This document shows, piece by piece, positions 24,808 to 36,393 of a stretch of 64,000 bases of DNA. The translations under genes were made by a program, and so were the position numbers. The notes below the pieces were generated by a model that was not told the DNA's origin, did not search any database, and saw only the letters and a program-made list of their open reading frames with translations. The DNA lies in NCBI GenBank assembly GCA_014218235.1, contig CM024759.1:10866712-10930711 (forward strand). Direction: 5' to 3'. Within the stretch, counting starts at the first letter, position 1. Every line of letters begins with the position of its first letter. The DNA is from Colocasia esculenta. Lineage: Eukaryota; Streptophyta; Magnoliopsida; Alismatales; Araceae.

Positions 24808-25296
24808 ATTGACACTGGTGCTTCCATTAATATTTACCCAATGAAAATGCTTAAACTACTTGGATGCCTGAAGAGAACTTAGAGGAGGTATGCACCACAA
24901 TCTCGACATATAACAATTCGAAATGGATGACCAAAGGCAAGGTCGCTTGGGAGTTGGGAAATAAGTCATGTGATTATGACCTCCAACCTTTTTAGTCTTG
25001 ATGTGGATCCTTCATACAAGGCGATATTTGGCAGGCCTTGGTTGGAACAGACCATGGGTATCCCCTCCACCACCCTTCAGTGCTTTAAATTCCCTTTCAA
25101 TGGGCAGATTATCAAGGTTAAAAGCCTTCTAACCATTGAGACCTTGAATGTTATCTCCTCAAAACAGATGCCACATTTATCCATTCCTGGCAAAGAAAAA
25201 AGTCTAGTCATGTCCATTCTGGAGCTTCCTCCTTTTCCTCTCATTTTGAAGAGTCTCCCTCCTGCACCCCACGAAATTAATTTGGCCAAAGATTCC
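24808..25296 (+). pseudogene. Aspartic protease of element E
   Basis: The active-site motif DTGASINIYP is intact at 24811-24840. The later part LDVDPSYKAIFGRPWLE (about 25000-25055) matches D (LDIDPTFKAILGHPWIE), the flap-to-C-terminal part of Ty3/gypsy proteases. A frame change near 24850-24970 separates the two. This is the catalytic protease that would mature the E polyprotein. Confidence 0.78.
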
Positions 25297-25515
25297 AAGG
25301 GAAAGGGATGGGAGGTGTTGATGAAGATAGGCTATACCCATGGGTGGGGTCTGGGTAAAGAAGAACAAGGTCCTATCAATAGGAGAGAAATCTGGAGAGC
25401 TATCGAAAGGGGGGGTCTTGGTTTCCATCCAGACCCTCTCTGCCTAAATCCTCATATTGTTATTCCCCCACCCTCATGGACTTTGAGAGATCATTTCATG
25501 AGAGGTCCAATTTAG
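25297..25515 (+). pseudogene. G-patch domain and tail downstream of E protease
   Basis: At 25297-25380 the frame reads GWEVLMKIGYTHGWGLGK and continues EEQGPI, the Gly spacing of a G-patch, a nucleic-acid-binding motif. GGLGFHPD follows. The frame is the same as the protease C-terminus and stays open for 181 residues to TAG at 25513. Element D has the matching motif at 47703-47790. G-patch motifs also follow the protease in betaretroviruses, so this position has a known parallel. Confidence 0.75.
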
Positions 25516-25988
25516 CCAAGAAAAAGAGAGCCTATGATAGAGGAGATTTATAATGATGAAGAGGGAGCAGCTGAAGGTGAGTCTACTGAGGGTGTTGAAG
25601 AAGTGACTGAGGTTGAGGGGGACTTTGGCCTCCTTCCCCTATACCATCTTGATCCAGATCCTCCTAGTTCGCCTCTTTCCCTCTTCTACCCTTCATTCGG
25701 AATGTTCTTAGTTTTTTAGCATCCCGTAATGTCAGTTTCATCCCATTCCTCCTCCACCCAAATTGGCCACCTTTGCTAACTTTTTCGATCATGGGAAATC
25801 CCATTCACCAAGTCCTAGATTTTGAACATGGCACAAAAAAGAAATGCCAATTTCTCAAGGAGGGAGTGTAGATATTCCATCAAGGAGCCATCACATGTTG
25901 AACCTAGGTCCTTATGGCAAGGATCCACTCTGTCTCTAATGAGTTATTTCCCTACTTGCCCAATAGTGGGTGTTCCACCTATACATAG
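25516..25988 (+). other. Element E, region after G-patch
   Basis: An acidic stretch (EEGAAEGESTEGVEEV, about 25558-25605) is followed by decayed sequence with no clear domain. It ends at CATAG (25984-25988), where LTR C3 begins. In D the matching interval before RT is about 1.8 kb. In E the remainder is missing. Confidence 0.5.
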
Positions 25989-26558
25989 TGTAAGGTCCTA
26001 GATTTCTGTGTATTAATACTTGTTGTATGTGTGTTTTATGCTTCTGGCCGAAACACATCTTGGCTGCAACAAATAGTGTCGCCAAGTGTTCTTAATGGCA
26101 TAGTAGAGTGTCGCTAACTAGTGGTTAACGACATATTATGATGTCATTTACCTTTTTCAAATTTTGGGTGATTTATACCCTTGGAAGGTTAACAGCATGA
26201 TAGATTGCCATCAACTTACAATTAACGGCAATCACCTTATCGTCTACCCCTCTGTGTGTTTTCAGTTCCCTTTTCGTTCCAACTCCGATCTCTTCATGGA
26301 TAGACTAGGAAAGCTCGAATTGGTTTGGGATTCCCTTTCCTATCTTGAGCACGACCCAAACCCCTATAAATATAGGTCTTTCTGTAAAGGGAGAACCTTT
26401 ACTTAGATAGGGTTTTATTGGGAGTTTGGATAGAAAAATGGAGAGACTTCGAGGTGATTAATCCGACGAAGCAGAGGTTACACTGATGTTCTTTGGCAAG
26501 TGGAAGGCTCAACAGAATGTGAGGAGGCTCCTAGTTCATGGGGAATTCATTTGAGAAG
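25989..26558 (+). mobile_element. LTR C3 (TGTAAGG family), left part
   Basis: It opens TGTAAGGTCCTAGATTTCTG, matching the start of C1 (TGTAAGGCCCCAATTTTCTG). A TATAAATA box lies at 26365-26372. Repeated CGGCAATCACC and TTAACGNCA motifs occur at 26085-26250. It is interrupted at 26559 by LTR B+ and resumes at 40901. Confidence 0.78.
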
Positions 26559-28265
26559 TGTTGAGCCACTCCTATATTTTATCCTTTTATTTTGGTGACA
26601 ACAAAACCTCAAGATTATCATAAATAATCTTCAAATACACTATAATAATATCATAGAAGAATATATTTTATAAACACTGTTTGGATGGCGCATATGTTCT
26701 TCTGCTTGCTCAAAATTTTCTAAGTACACATCATATACATATATATCATGTTGACTCCGACTCCTGTACAGTCGAAGTTAGGTGTCGATTGATGATCAAA
26801 GGTCATCAATCAAAGTCTTAATGCGACTTCTCTAAAGTCGAAGTCTCACATCGATTGCTGATGAATTCAAACATTGATTGCTTCATTTAAACATTGATTG
26901 TCACTTAAACATCGATTGCGTTCACATAGATTACCTTATAACATCAACTGTATTAGAACATCGATTGCACTAAACATTGATTGTCTTTAAAACATCGATT
27001 ACTATTTTAATATCACATCGGGTGCTTTGTACTCAAACATCGATTGTCTTTATCAATTGTCTTTAAACATTGATTGTCTTTAAAACATTGATTACTTTTC
27101 TGGACATCGATTACCCTTTGGACATTGGTTGCCTTAGACATCGATTGCCTTCATGCATCGATTATAGTTGTTTCATATCGAATGCCTATGAAATATCGAT
27201 TGTCTCTCTATTTCTACCGATTGGTGTTATAAACTTAATCTCATATCGATTGCTATTATGACTCCCACCGATTGGGTTTCAAAATACCTTTGGCGCCCAT
27301 TGAAAATTGAAATGATTTTCTAACTCTTATCTTGCCATTTATCTGACAGATAAAAAGCTCTTACAGTAGGTTATCAGTAGGAAAACATGGACAGAAGGCA
27401 AAAGAGAATTCCTCCTTCCTGCAATAAAAGAAAAACACCTAACCTTCTATTTTTAGCTATTTGCAGGAAATACAAATAGAAGGCAAAAAGAGTCAACATC
27501 TTGGACCTGCTGCTGGCATCCTTGGAAGTGCACAGTAGTTGTAACACCTTCCTCCATTCTAAATATCTAGTAGACTCAAGAAGACATCCGTTAGACTCAA
27601 TGGAAGGAGAGCAGAAGAAGAAAAGAGCCAAGAAGCTCAATGGTTCTAAAAATGTTTCAACGACTAGTTTTCAACAGATCTATTCAAGTTGCTCCATAAA
27701 AGGATGAAGACTTGAAACTGAAGAAGACAGACAAGAAAGAAGTGTGTGAACCTGAAGATCATTCAAGGAGTGTACATCCAGTGAGCATCCAACTCCATAC
27801 ACACTCAAAGCAAGAAAGGAAGAGAGCTCGAGCCCATTCAAGCTGAAGCATTCAAGCCATCTTCCTTCTTCCTCATTCTCTCTCTGTGTGTGTTTGTGTA
27901 TTTAAGAGAGAGAAAGCTAGAGGTTTAGCCTAAGAAGAGTCTTTTACCATAAACTCTTTCTTTCTTAGGCTCAGTCTCAGATCAAACATTTCATTGTGTA
28001 TCTTGAGCTTGATCTATGGGCTTCAAGTCCTTGCTTCTGTGTTCAGAAGTGTTCCTCTTCAGTTGGAAGAGAAGACTTGTTGTGCAAGTGTTCCCCTTGA
28101 TTAGAAGGGAAGACTAGCTTGCACCTGGTGGTGACCATCTGGGGTCTGTACCAGTGTTCTCCTTATTTGAAGGGAAGACCTCCTGGGGTGTGTGCAGTGA
28201 GTTGGTTCTGAGCTCATAAAAGAAGCACCTGGCTGAGGTGAAATAGTGGGTTGTCTTCTTACCCG
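26559..28265 (+). repeat. Solo LTR B+ (Sirevirus type), left part
   Basis: TGTTGAGCCACTCC followed by TTTTATTTTGGTGAC matches the reverse complement of the right end of B- (40588 leftward), so B+ is the same LTR family on the + strand. It carries the ATCGATTG array (26830-27290) and several AAGGGAAGAC motifs. It is split at 28261-28265 (ACCCG) by B- and resumes at 40594. Joining TTCTTACCCG to GGAAAGAGAAGAAG restores the sequence seen in B- LTRs, confirming the seam. Confidence 0.85.
26755..27290 (+). repeat. ATCGATTG minisatellite in LTR B+
   Basis: The motif ACATCGATTG and variants (AACATTGATTG, ATATCGATTGC) recur more than twenty times with irregular spacing of about 15-30 bases. ATCGAT is a palindrome. 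Two GACTCCGACTCC/AGTCGAAGT units precede the array at 26755-26845, linking it to the LTR A motif. Confidence 0.8.
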
Positions 28266-30489
28266 TGTTTGATCTGGATGATGCTTCAGATGTCATAGAG
28301 GCAGGTGATTAGGACTTCTTGCACTTTAAAATTTTATCTGAAAATAGATAACACTAGATAGTAATGTTAGTACTTAGTGTAGTGTGTGTGAAACAAGTGA
28401 AAAGCTTGGCGAAAATAATCACACAAAGTGCACAAAGATTTATCTTGGTTTGGCCCTTCCAAATGGAAGTCCTACGTCTAGTCTCCAAGCAAACTCTTGG
28501 GATTTCACTAACCACAAAGTAAACTTGGTCTTCCCTTAAACAAGGGGCATACAACACCTAGCACCCCAGCTGGTCTTCTTCTCTTTCCCAGGCAAGAAGG
28601 CAACCCACTTCTTTTACAGGCTCAGAAGCAAACCTGCTGGAACAAACCCCAGCGTGGTTACACCACCTGACACAAGCTAGTCTTATTCTCTTTTTGGGAA
28701 AGAAGGCAACTCACTTCTCTTACAGGTCAAGAAGCCAACCTCCTGGTACAAACCCCAGTGCAGTTCTTCTCTTAACACAAGGGAACACTTGCACTGCAGG
28801 TCTTCTCTTCCAAATAAGAGGAACACTTTTGAACACAGAAGCTAGAACATGAAGCCCCTAGATCAAGCTCAAGATACACAATGAGATTCTGAGACTGAGC
28901 CTAAGAAGGAAAGAGTTTACAAGACAAGACTCTCCTTAGGCTAAACCCCAAGCTCTCTCTCTCTCTCAAATATAGAGAGAGAATGAGGAAGAAGGAAGAC
29001 GATTCAATACTTCAGCTTGAATGGGCTCGTGCTCTCTTCATTTCTTGCTTGAGTGTGTATGGAGTTGGATGCTCACTAGATGCACACTTCTTGAATGTTC
29101 TTCAAGTTCGCACTCCGTTTTTCATCAGTCATTGCTTCATCTTTATATGGAGTAGATGAAGAGGATCTGTTGAAGAATAGCCATTGAAGTTTCTGTTGTC
29201 TCTTATTCCTTGGTGCTCGTTCCATGCATTCACAGTAAGTCATACGTTGTAGAAACATGTGACTACCGGAAACCTGTAGGCATTAAATGCTAAGAGAGAT
29301 CTTTAGTCATTGGAAAAAGGTGTCATACAGAAATAGAAATGTCCATTTTGTCACCATATAAATCACAAGAAAACTTGTTATAAGAATGGCAAACCGTAAA
29401 GTGCTTTCTCCCAAAGAACTGTGACCCGTGACTAAGTAAGCCACAGACAGATATGTTTCTTTTTGTTCACACGTAAAGTATTAGAAGACTTATCATGAAA
29501 ATAGTAGTCAGTCAAAAAGTCATACTGCATGGGAACTATATCTAGCAATACACAATGCGTAAGACATGTATGAAATATTAACAGATGGCAGGAGATTTTG
29601 AATCTCACTCAATGAAACACTGAGAATATTTAAAACATGTCTTAGAATACTTTAATCATTTTATTAAAGATGTTTTCATTCTGAGAATACTTTTATCATT
29701 TTATCAAAGATGTTTTCAGAAAGTTCTTTGATAAGAGAGAATGCAATATCATCAATATGATTTTCTCAATGAATAATAGTTTGATAAAGATAATAGATAT
29801 TTTATTTGAAATATCATTTTATACGACAAAACCAATCGATGTTTATACAGACAATCAATGTTTAAGTGAAGCAAACGATGTATGAAATCGTTAGCAATCG
29901 ATTGGTCAAGAAACAACATAAACGGTCGAAGTGAAGCTTCGTATAAAACATGTTATAACATTCTTGGTTGAAGTGAAACTTCAGATATGACGAAGTTAAC
30001 TTCGGTTATGGCGAAGTGTAACTTCGAATGAATGGAAAACAACATTGTCTGTCGAAGCTGAAACCCACAGTCAGTCGAAGTGTGCTTCGTATATCCCTTT
30101 GGATATGATGAAGTTAACTTCAGATATGACAAAGTCAACTTCGGATATAACGAAGTCAACTTCGGATGTACAGAAATTAACATTGTCAGTCGAAGCTAAA
30201 ATACACAGTCAGTTGAAGCAAACTTCGTACATGACGAAGTTAGCTTCATATATGACGAAGTAGGACTTCAACTGATCACGACCAAAAACATACATGACGA
30301 AGTGCCAACTTTGGATATGACGAAGCTAGCTTCGTATATGACGAATTAAGCTTCGACTGAACATGATAAAAAAATGAATGATGAAATTGAAACTCAGTGT
30401 AAATCTATAATGATAATGAAAGAATATATTGTATTCATGGGAGAAACATGATATAATATATTAATGATTTTTTTTAGGGTAAACATGGG
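28266..30489 (-). repeat. LTR i of B- (3' LTR), main part
   Basis: It starts TGTTTGATCTGG, matching TGTTGGATCGGG at 38244, and aligns with 38244-40530 throughout. It is interrupted at 30489 by solo LTR A' and completed by 32715-32762. An ACGAAGT/ACTTCG array lies at 29930-30360. The CATATAAAG-type core promoter (- strand) lies near 29141-29150. Confidence 0.83.
29930..30360 (-). repeat. ACGAAGT/ACTTCG minisatellite in LTR i of B-
   Basis: Units such as ATATGACGAAGTTAACTTCG recur about every 20-25 bases. CGAAGT and ACTTCG pair as short inverted repeats across each unit. Equivalent arrays are at 32898-33170 plus 35463-35710 (LTR ii) and 39920-40440 (LTR iii). Confidence 0.8.
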
Positions 30490-32709
30490 TGCTGGATCGA
30501 GATGGAGCTTTAGATGTCCTAGAGGGGGTGAATAGGACTTCTTTACACCTTTAAAAAATTATCTAAAAATAGATAACACTAAATAGTGATTTTAGTACTT
30601 AGTGTAGTGTGTGAAACAAGTGAAATACTTTGCAGAAAAAATCACACAAGGCGCACATAAATTTTATCCTGGTTCGGCCCTTCCCATATGGAAGTCCTAC
30701 GTCTAGTCCCCAAGAACCACTTGGGATTTCACTAATAGCTAAGAACACTTGGCCTTCTCTCAACTTGAGAGGTATTATAACCCACTTGCTCTTAAGCAAG
30801 TCTACCCTTCACCAAGGGGTAATACAAACACCTACAACCGCAGGTCTTCCCTTCACAAGAGGGGCAAACATGGAACAAATCCCCTGCTGGTTACAACACT
30901 GAAAAGCAATTGTGTGCCTACTCAAGGAGTCAGCAAACACAGAAAATCAGAAAGAGATACAAAATAAGAATGGCTGCTCTAACTCTTTCTGACTCAAAGG
31001 AGGTGGACTGAGATGATCTAGAATACAAATGTCACCCAAAGAGAAAAGACTTCGGAATGTGGATAGCTTGAAAGTGGAGGCTTGAAGCAACTGGCTCTCT
31101 TCAGATTTTGTGAGCTTCTCTCTTTCTCTTTTCTATAGAAGGTGTGGTTGTGTGTAATCTTGTGTATATCTCTTGCTTGCACTCACGCTTGTTGTTGTTT
31201 GGTTCGAACTTCAGCTCATATATATGCATCAGAGATTTGAGCTTCCTATTTGAAATTGACCGATTGAAAATAGTTGTGGAAAGATATCTGTTTGATCCTT
31301 GGATGTTGAGACCTTGAGGCTTCTAAGATGACCATTGGTCCTTCATCTCTTAGAGTCTCAACAGCTTCAGGCTATGCAGATAGCTTCATGGCTTCATGTG
31401 ACAACATCAATAAATGACTGCAAGCTCCATACCCATGACTGAAAGTGAGCATGCTTCAGTGGGTAGCTGAATATCTTCACGGTCAAGAAAACGCAAATAC
31501 CTCTATCCTTTCGGAGGTAGGTGAGATAGAAATATATATAAAGTATAAAGAACTTCAGATGGACAGATGTTTATAGCATTTAAAGATAGACAGACAATTG
31601 TATGGGGAATACATAACTTTTCTTGAAAGTCAGAGAGTTCTGACAGAAGGGAGATGTGGTAGGTGAGTTCTGATAGATAATCCATGCTGCTTATACCTAC
31701 CATCGCATTTACTGCTTAGTATCTATCCAACAAATATAGAACTATATTTCTAATAATGACTAGGAGAACACATTATACAAATCTTTAGAATTTCAAAAGA
31801 GATTTCAAATATGAACATTTTAAATACTCATTTTCCCGCCTACAAGATATTTGAACTTTATAGCAGGGAAAACAATTATTTCAATAATCAAGATGAGTAA
31901 AACATTAGATTCTATTTGGAATAATAAAAAATATCTAAGTATGGTTACACAAAAGTTGATGTTATACTTTGACTTCTAAAGAGTCGGAGTGAAAAGACCA
32001 ATACGTGGACAAACAATACTAGACTTTGACTGTTAGAAGAGTCAGAGTGAGACATTGATTGGTAATAGACTTCGACTTCCTGAGGGTCGGAGTCAAACAA
32101 GTTTTTTCATCAATCGATATCATACTTCGAATTTTCAGGAGTCGGAGTGAGGCTATATATTACTTCAACTTTACAAGAGTCAGAGTGAAGCTAGATCCCT
32201 TCAACTTTCAAGGAGTCGGAGTGAGCGCATATCACTTCGACTTTCCAAGAGTTGGAGTGAAGCTAGATCACTTTGACTTCGAGGAGTCTGAGTCAACCCA
32301 GATCACTTTGACTTCCAAGGAGTTGGAGTGAACCATATTACTTCGATTTTTAAAGAGTCGGAGTGAAATCAGTTCATAAAATCGATAGCCCACTTCGAAT
32401 TTCTAGGAGTTGAAGTCAGTATGGTATACAATATATGCTGTGGACTTAGACAAATTTTATTATCAAGTGTGTGATAGTGTTGACACTTAGGTCCTGTGAG
32501 TTGACACACAAATTTGACTAAAGGTTATATGGAATAATACATGCATGCTTTTACATAAAACACATTAATTTTCATACAAAATAAAGTGTGGTATAATGAT
32601 TAAATTTGTTTAACTAAAAGGAGTTTTTGTCATGATTAAAATAGAATATTTATCAAGCATTTCTAAAAGATAATTGCACAACAATTTTCACTAACATCTT
32701 TGTTCAACA
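30490..32709 (-). mobile_element. Solo LTR A' (Sirevirus type, same family as A), TSD ATGGG/TTGGG
   Basis: The + strand reads TGCTGGATCGAGATGG to GTTCAACA, the reverse complement of an A-type LTR. It is 2220 bp. ATGGG at 30485-30489 and TTGGG at 32710-32714 differ at one base. Removing it rejoins AAACATGGG to TTTTGTTATAACC, which is continuous in LTR iii at about 40535-40560. It contains the shared box TTCCCATATGGAAGTCC, the C/G tract TAGAGGGGGTGAATAG, and a TCGGAGT array at 31970-32420. A stretch at about 31500-31690 matches 6370-6490 and about 22136-22290. Confidence 0.87.
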
Positions 32710-32714
32710 TTGGG

Positions 32715-32897
32715 TTTTGTTATAACCAAAATAAAAGGATAAAATATAGGAGTTGTTGAACAATCTCTCCCTTTTTGGTGATGACAAAACTCATGTGAAT
32801 TTTCTACAAATATTCAATACAGAAATTTCATCAAATAAAATATTCTCCCCCTTTTTGTCAATAACTAAAAAGGAAGGGTCTTACCATTTTGTCTTAC
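32715..32897 (-). other. End of B- LTR i plus 135-bp duplicated 3' region
   Basis: Positions 32715-32762 complete LTR i (to TTGAACA). Positions 32763-32897 (ATCTCTCCC, ACTCTCCCCC-like runs, GGAAGGGTCTTACCATTT) match 35852-35990, the polypurine tract and 3' region of B-. Sequence breaks at about 32897 directly into the middle of another LTR copy (TAACTTCAGATATGACG). This makes a tandem duplication of the LTR/3' region junction. Confidence 0.7.
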
Positions 32898-35851
32898 CAA
32901 AAACTAACTTCAGATATGACGAAGTGAAGCTTTGTATAAAATAGATTATAACACTGTTAGTCGAAGTGAAACTTTGGATATGATGAAGTTAACTTTAGAT
33001 ATGACGAAGTGTAACTTTGGATGAACGGAAAACAACGTTGTCAGTCGAAGCTAAAACCCATAGTCGGTCGAAGTGAGCTTCGTATATCGCTTCAGATATG
33101 ATGAAGATAACTTCAGATATGACGAAGTCAACTTCAGATGTGACGAAGTAAATTTTGGATGTATAGAAATTAACTATAACGACCCCAGGAACCTGACTCT
33201 CGGCCCAAGCTGAGGACCCGATTTTCGCGGTCGCCACCCATGGATCCGGGGACTCGGAAGGGCTATAACACAAATCTAACAAAATATGTAAGGGAAATAA
33301 ACATCAACTACTGAACTAGAAGCACACACGCGGAAGCAGAAAGAAGAGCGAGACTGCAGCGTATCGCTCTAGGTACAGTCCCAACACACGCACAACTAGT
33401 ACAAGTAAAACGGGAAGGACAGAGCCCTTAGGGGCATACCTCGAGGGTTATGTACAACTAAAGGGGGAAACCATTGCTAGCTGCGAGGACGATGACTATT
33501 ACCTCGCCTACTCCGCCCGACGCGTGCCCTGCCACTAATGAGAAGTGTCACCTGAAAAAAGAAGGGATGAGCTTCACAACAGAAGCTCAGTAGGGACTAC
33601 CAATCTCCTACTAGATCTAACATGCGGGAGAGTATATATATATACAATTTAAATGACGGCAATTATACATTCTAATCTACACAGGAAAGCGCAAAAAAAA
33701 AGCTAACTAACTAGAAACGGTACGGAAGGGACACCACAGTCGAAAACTCCGTACAACCTGCACGTCGTGACCACCACACGGCTGGTAACACAGGCAGAGC
33801 GAACCCTGCCTGGACAAGAAACACTATGGAAATCGCTACCACTAGTCAATTGGTCAGGTGCGTCCACTAACATCTTATCCTCGACCCAGGTCCAAACATC
33901 CACGTCTCGTCAGAGTGGAGGCAGGAGCACAAAGTACACAACAGTAACCGCCATAGTCTGGCCAAACTACGGTCCCATGCCTGGTCTCTCTAAGTGGTTC
34001 AGGGGCCACAAAGAGCGAGGTAGTGAGAAAAAGGACTGGCTGGCTTGCACCGGGTAGAACTCCGACCATCATCGGTGTCCCAGACCAACCAAGAGAGCTC
34101 TAAAAACGACTCAACACCGCTGTCCTAACCACCATTTTCCCCTCAACTCCAGAGTCTGTGACTCGAGTATGCTAATCCCCCCGAATGCTCCCTCTAAGGC
34201 GCATGAGGATGGGGGTCTCAGGCAAACGGTAGCAACCACTCTCATGAGACAAGCCCTCAGGTGCCGAGCACTGGGCGAATGACTAGTGTAGGACCGTACT
34301 AGGAACTAGCACTGGTGCCATGGGTATAGAAAGAACCGAAAACGGCGAAGACTCCACAAGAAACGGAACTCCGCAAGAACTTACTTGTCTTTGGTGTTGT
34401 TGCGACGTCGCAGGCTATCGCGACACTATCGTGACGTCGTATGCTATCGCGACCATGTCGTGATGCCTTAGAGCGTTGCGATGATGTCACGGCGGCCGTG
34501 CCAATCGCGACATCCTCGTGACCTCTATACTGGTCGTGATCTCAGCCGAGGGGTGTCCCGGTACAATCCTACCAAGGACTGCCCGGTACAAACACATCCA
34601 TAAGGGGGAGGGGAGCATGGGAAACGCATGGAAAAGTTTATAAAACAACCAAACCGCCCTTAAACCGCATAAAACATGGATTACAAGGAAATCTACACTC
34701 GAGGGAAACCTCACTCACCACGAGCATGATCCTCACACCCCACAACCACAAACCACGGAGAAACAAGCTCTCAAGGGGAAGGGAGCATGCTTAGAACGAG
34801 AAGAAAAGAGGAGTCCCTACCTCAAGGAGTAGAGCCGACCCGTTGGGGCCTTCACGTCGGAATGGCCACCTCCTCCTCGCTCCAAGCACCATGAGCACGT
34901 CACCTACACCAAGGGAACGTCACATCCTAGCCACGAGCATCTAAGAATGAGCCAAGAATCACCGGAGAAGAAGAGGGCTTAGAGGGGGAGGAAGAAGAAA
35001 GAAGAAGAAGAAAGGAAGGGGAAGAAGAAAGGGGGTCGCCTACTTTGGTTTTGAACCGACGGCCCCTGAGATGCGATGGGTCGAACCGGCGCGATAGCAA
35101 GCATGTCGCGACCGCCGAGCCCGGTGCGACACCAAAAGTGGTCAAACCTCGAAGACCGGGAAACTAGAACGTGATGGCCTGCCAGGTCGCTTCAACACTG
35201 TAAGCACCTGACACCCGACAAGGCCGTTCTAACAGAAAGGACATCAGTCAGAACGGTCAGAAACGCAGTCACGATGCCTTCAAACACTGCGACAAGAACG
35301 CGACGCCCACCCCCGTCGTGACATGAACAAGATGGCCAGGTGTGCCGCGACCAACACCGTGTTGCGACTGGCTCCTCTGGCGCGACAATGTCATGGCCAA
35401 GGGGTCCGTCGCGATCCTTAGGACAGGGCTAAGGGCCCAAGAGGGCCAGGTCTTACATTAACATTGTCGGTCGAAGTTGAAACACACAGTCAGTCGAACT
35501 GAACTTTATATATAACATCGAATATGACGAAATTAGCTTCGTATATGATGAAGTAGGGCTTCGATTGATCATGACGAAAAGCATGCATGATGAAGTGCCA
35601 GCTTCGGATATGACGAAGTAGACTTCAGATATAACAAAGCTAGCTTTGTATATGACGAAGAAAGCTTCGACTCAACATGATAAAAACATGCATGACGAAG
35701 TTTAAACTCAGTGTAAATCTATAATGATAATGCAAGAATATATTGTATTCATGGGAGAAACATGATATAATGTATTAATGATATTTTTTAGGGTAAACAT
35801 GGGTTTTGTTATCACCAAAATAAAAGGATAAAATATAGGAGTGGTTCAACA
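32898..35851 (-). repeat. LTR ii of B-, incomplete, interrupted by solo LTR C4
   Basis: 32898-33174 plus 35463-35851 align with about 39970-40588 of LTR iii. The R/U5 side is missing at the 32898 breakpoint. It ends GTGGTTCAACA at 35851, followed by a reverse-complement polypurine tract (ATCTCCCC). TTAAC duplicated at the C4 edges restores AATTAACATTGTCGGTCG, as read at about 40210. Confidence 0.75.
33175..35457 (-). mobile_element. Solo LTR C4 (TGTAAGG family, antisense), TSD TTAAC
   Basis: The + strand runs TATAACGACCCC to GGTCTTACA (the first G of TGTAAC reads A), 2283 bp, with TTAAC at 33170-33174 and 35458-35462. Removal restores the LTR ii sequence exactly as in the sister copy. It is GC-rich relative to its surroundings. 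Clusters of TCGCGAC and TCGTGAC occur at 34388-34535 and 35080-35420. No coding domain is visible. Confidence 0.88.
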
Positions 35852-36393
35852 ATCTCCCCATTTTGGTGATGACAAAACTCATGTGAATTTCTAGAAATAT
35901 TCAATATAGAAAATTCATAACATAAAATACTCTCCCCCTTTTTGTCAGTAACCAAAAAGGAAGGGTCTTACCATTTGCTTTCACCTCCTTTGTAAAGACT
36001 TCTTACCAATCAGCTGTGGGTTTGAAGGAGAGGGGTTCAACAATATGTGTCATGAATTATCATTTCCCATTTGTACTTGCTCCCCCTTGATGTGAGGATC
36101 CCCCTCAATATATGACTTGATGAATTTTCAATCTTCTCCTTGTCTGTCGACATCTCTTGTTGTATTTTTATTTGTTGGTTATCAAGTCTTCAAGAGTTTT
36201 ACCTGCATTGATCTTAAGAATAAAAAAATTGACAAAACCTTATTAGTAGTACTATATATCAAATACAAATCTATGACTACTCCCTCTTCATATTTGAGTT
36301 GGATGAGGAGTTAGCAGTCACCAATGCCTTGAGCATCATTTGTTCCTGATGCTCCAGGGCTATCTTGCAAACAACTTATTCAGAAGTAAGTAC
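35852..36393 (-). other. 3' region of B- between gag remnant and LTR ii
   Basis: It begins with the reverse-complement polypurine tract (ATCTCCCC) and holds a second pyrimidine run (CTCTCCCCCTTTTTG, about 35931). No protease, integrase or RT similarity is visible on either strand, so pol has been lost between 36394 and this region. Confidence 0.65.

Noticed and set aside
33703..34072. Overlapping ORFs on both strands in C4
   Set aside because: They lie in GC-rich solo LTR DNA with few stops by composition, and no domain is visible.
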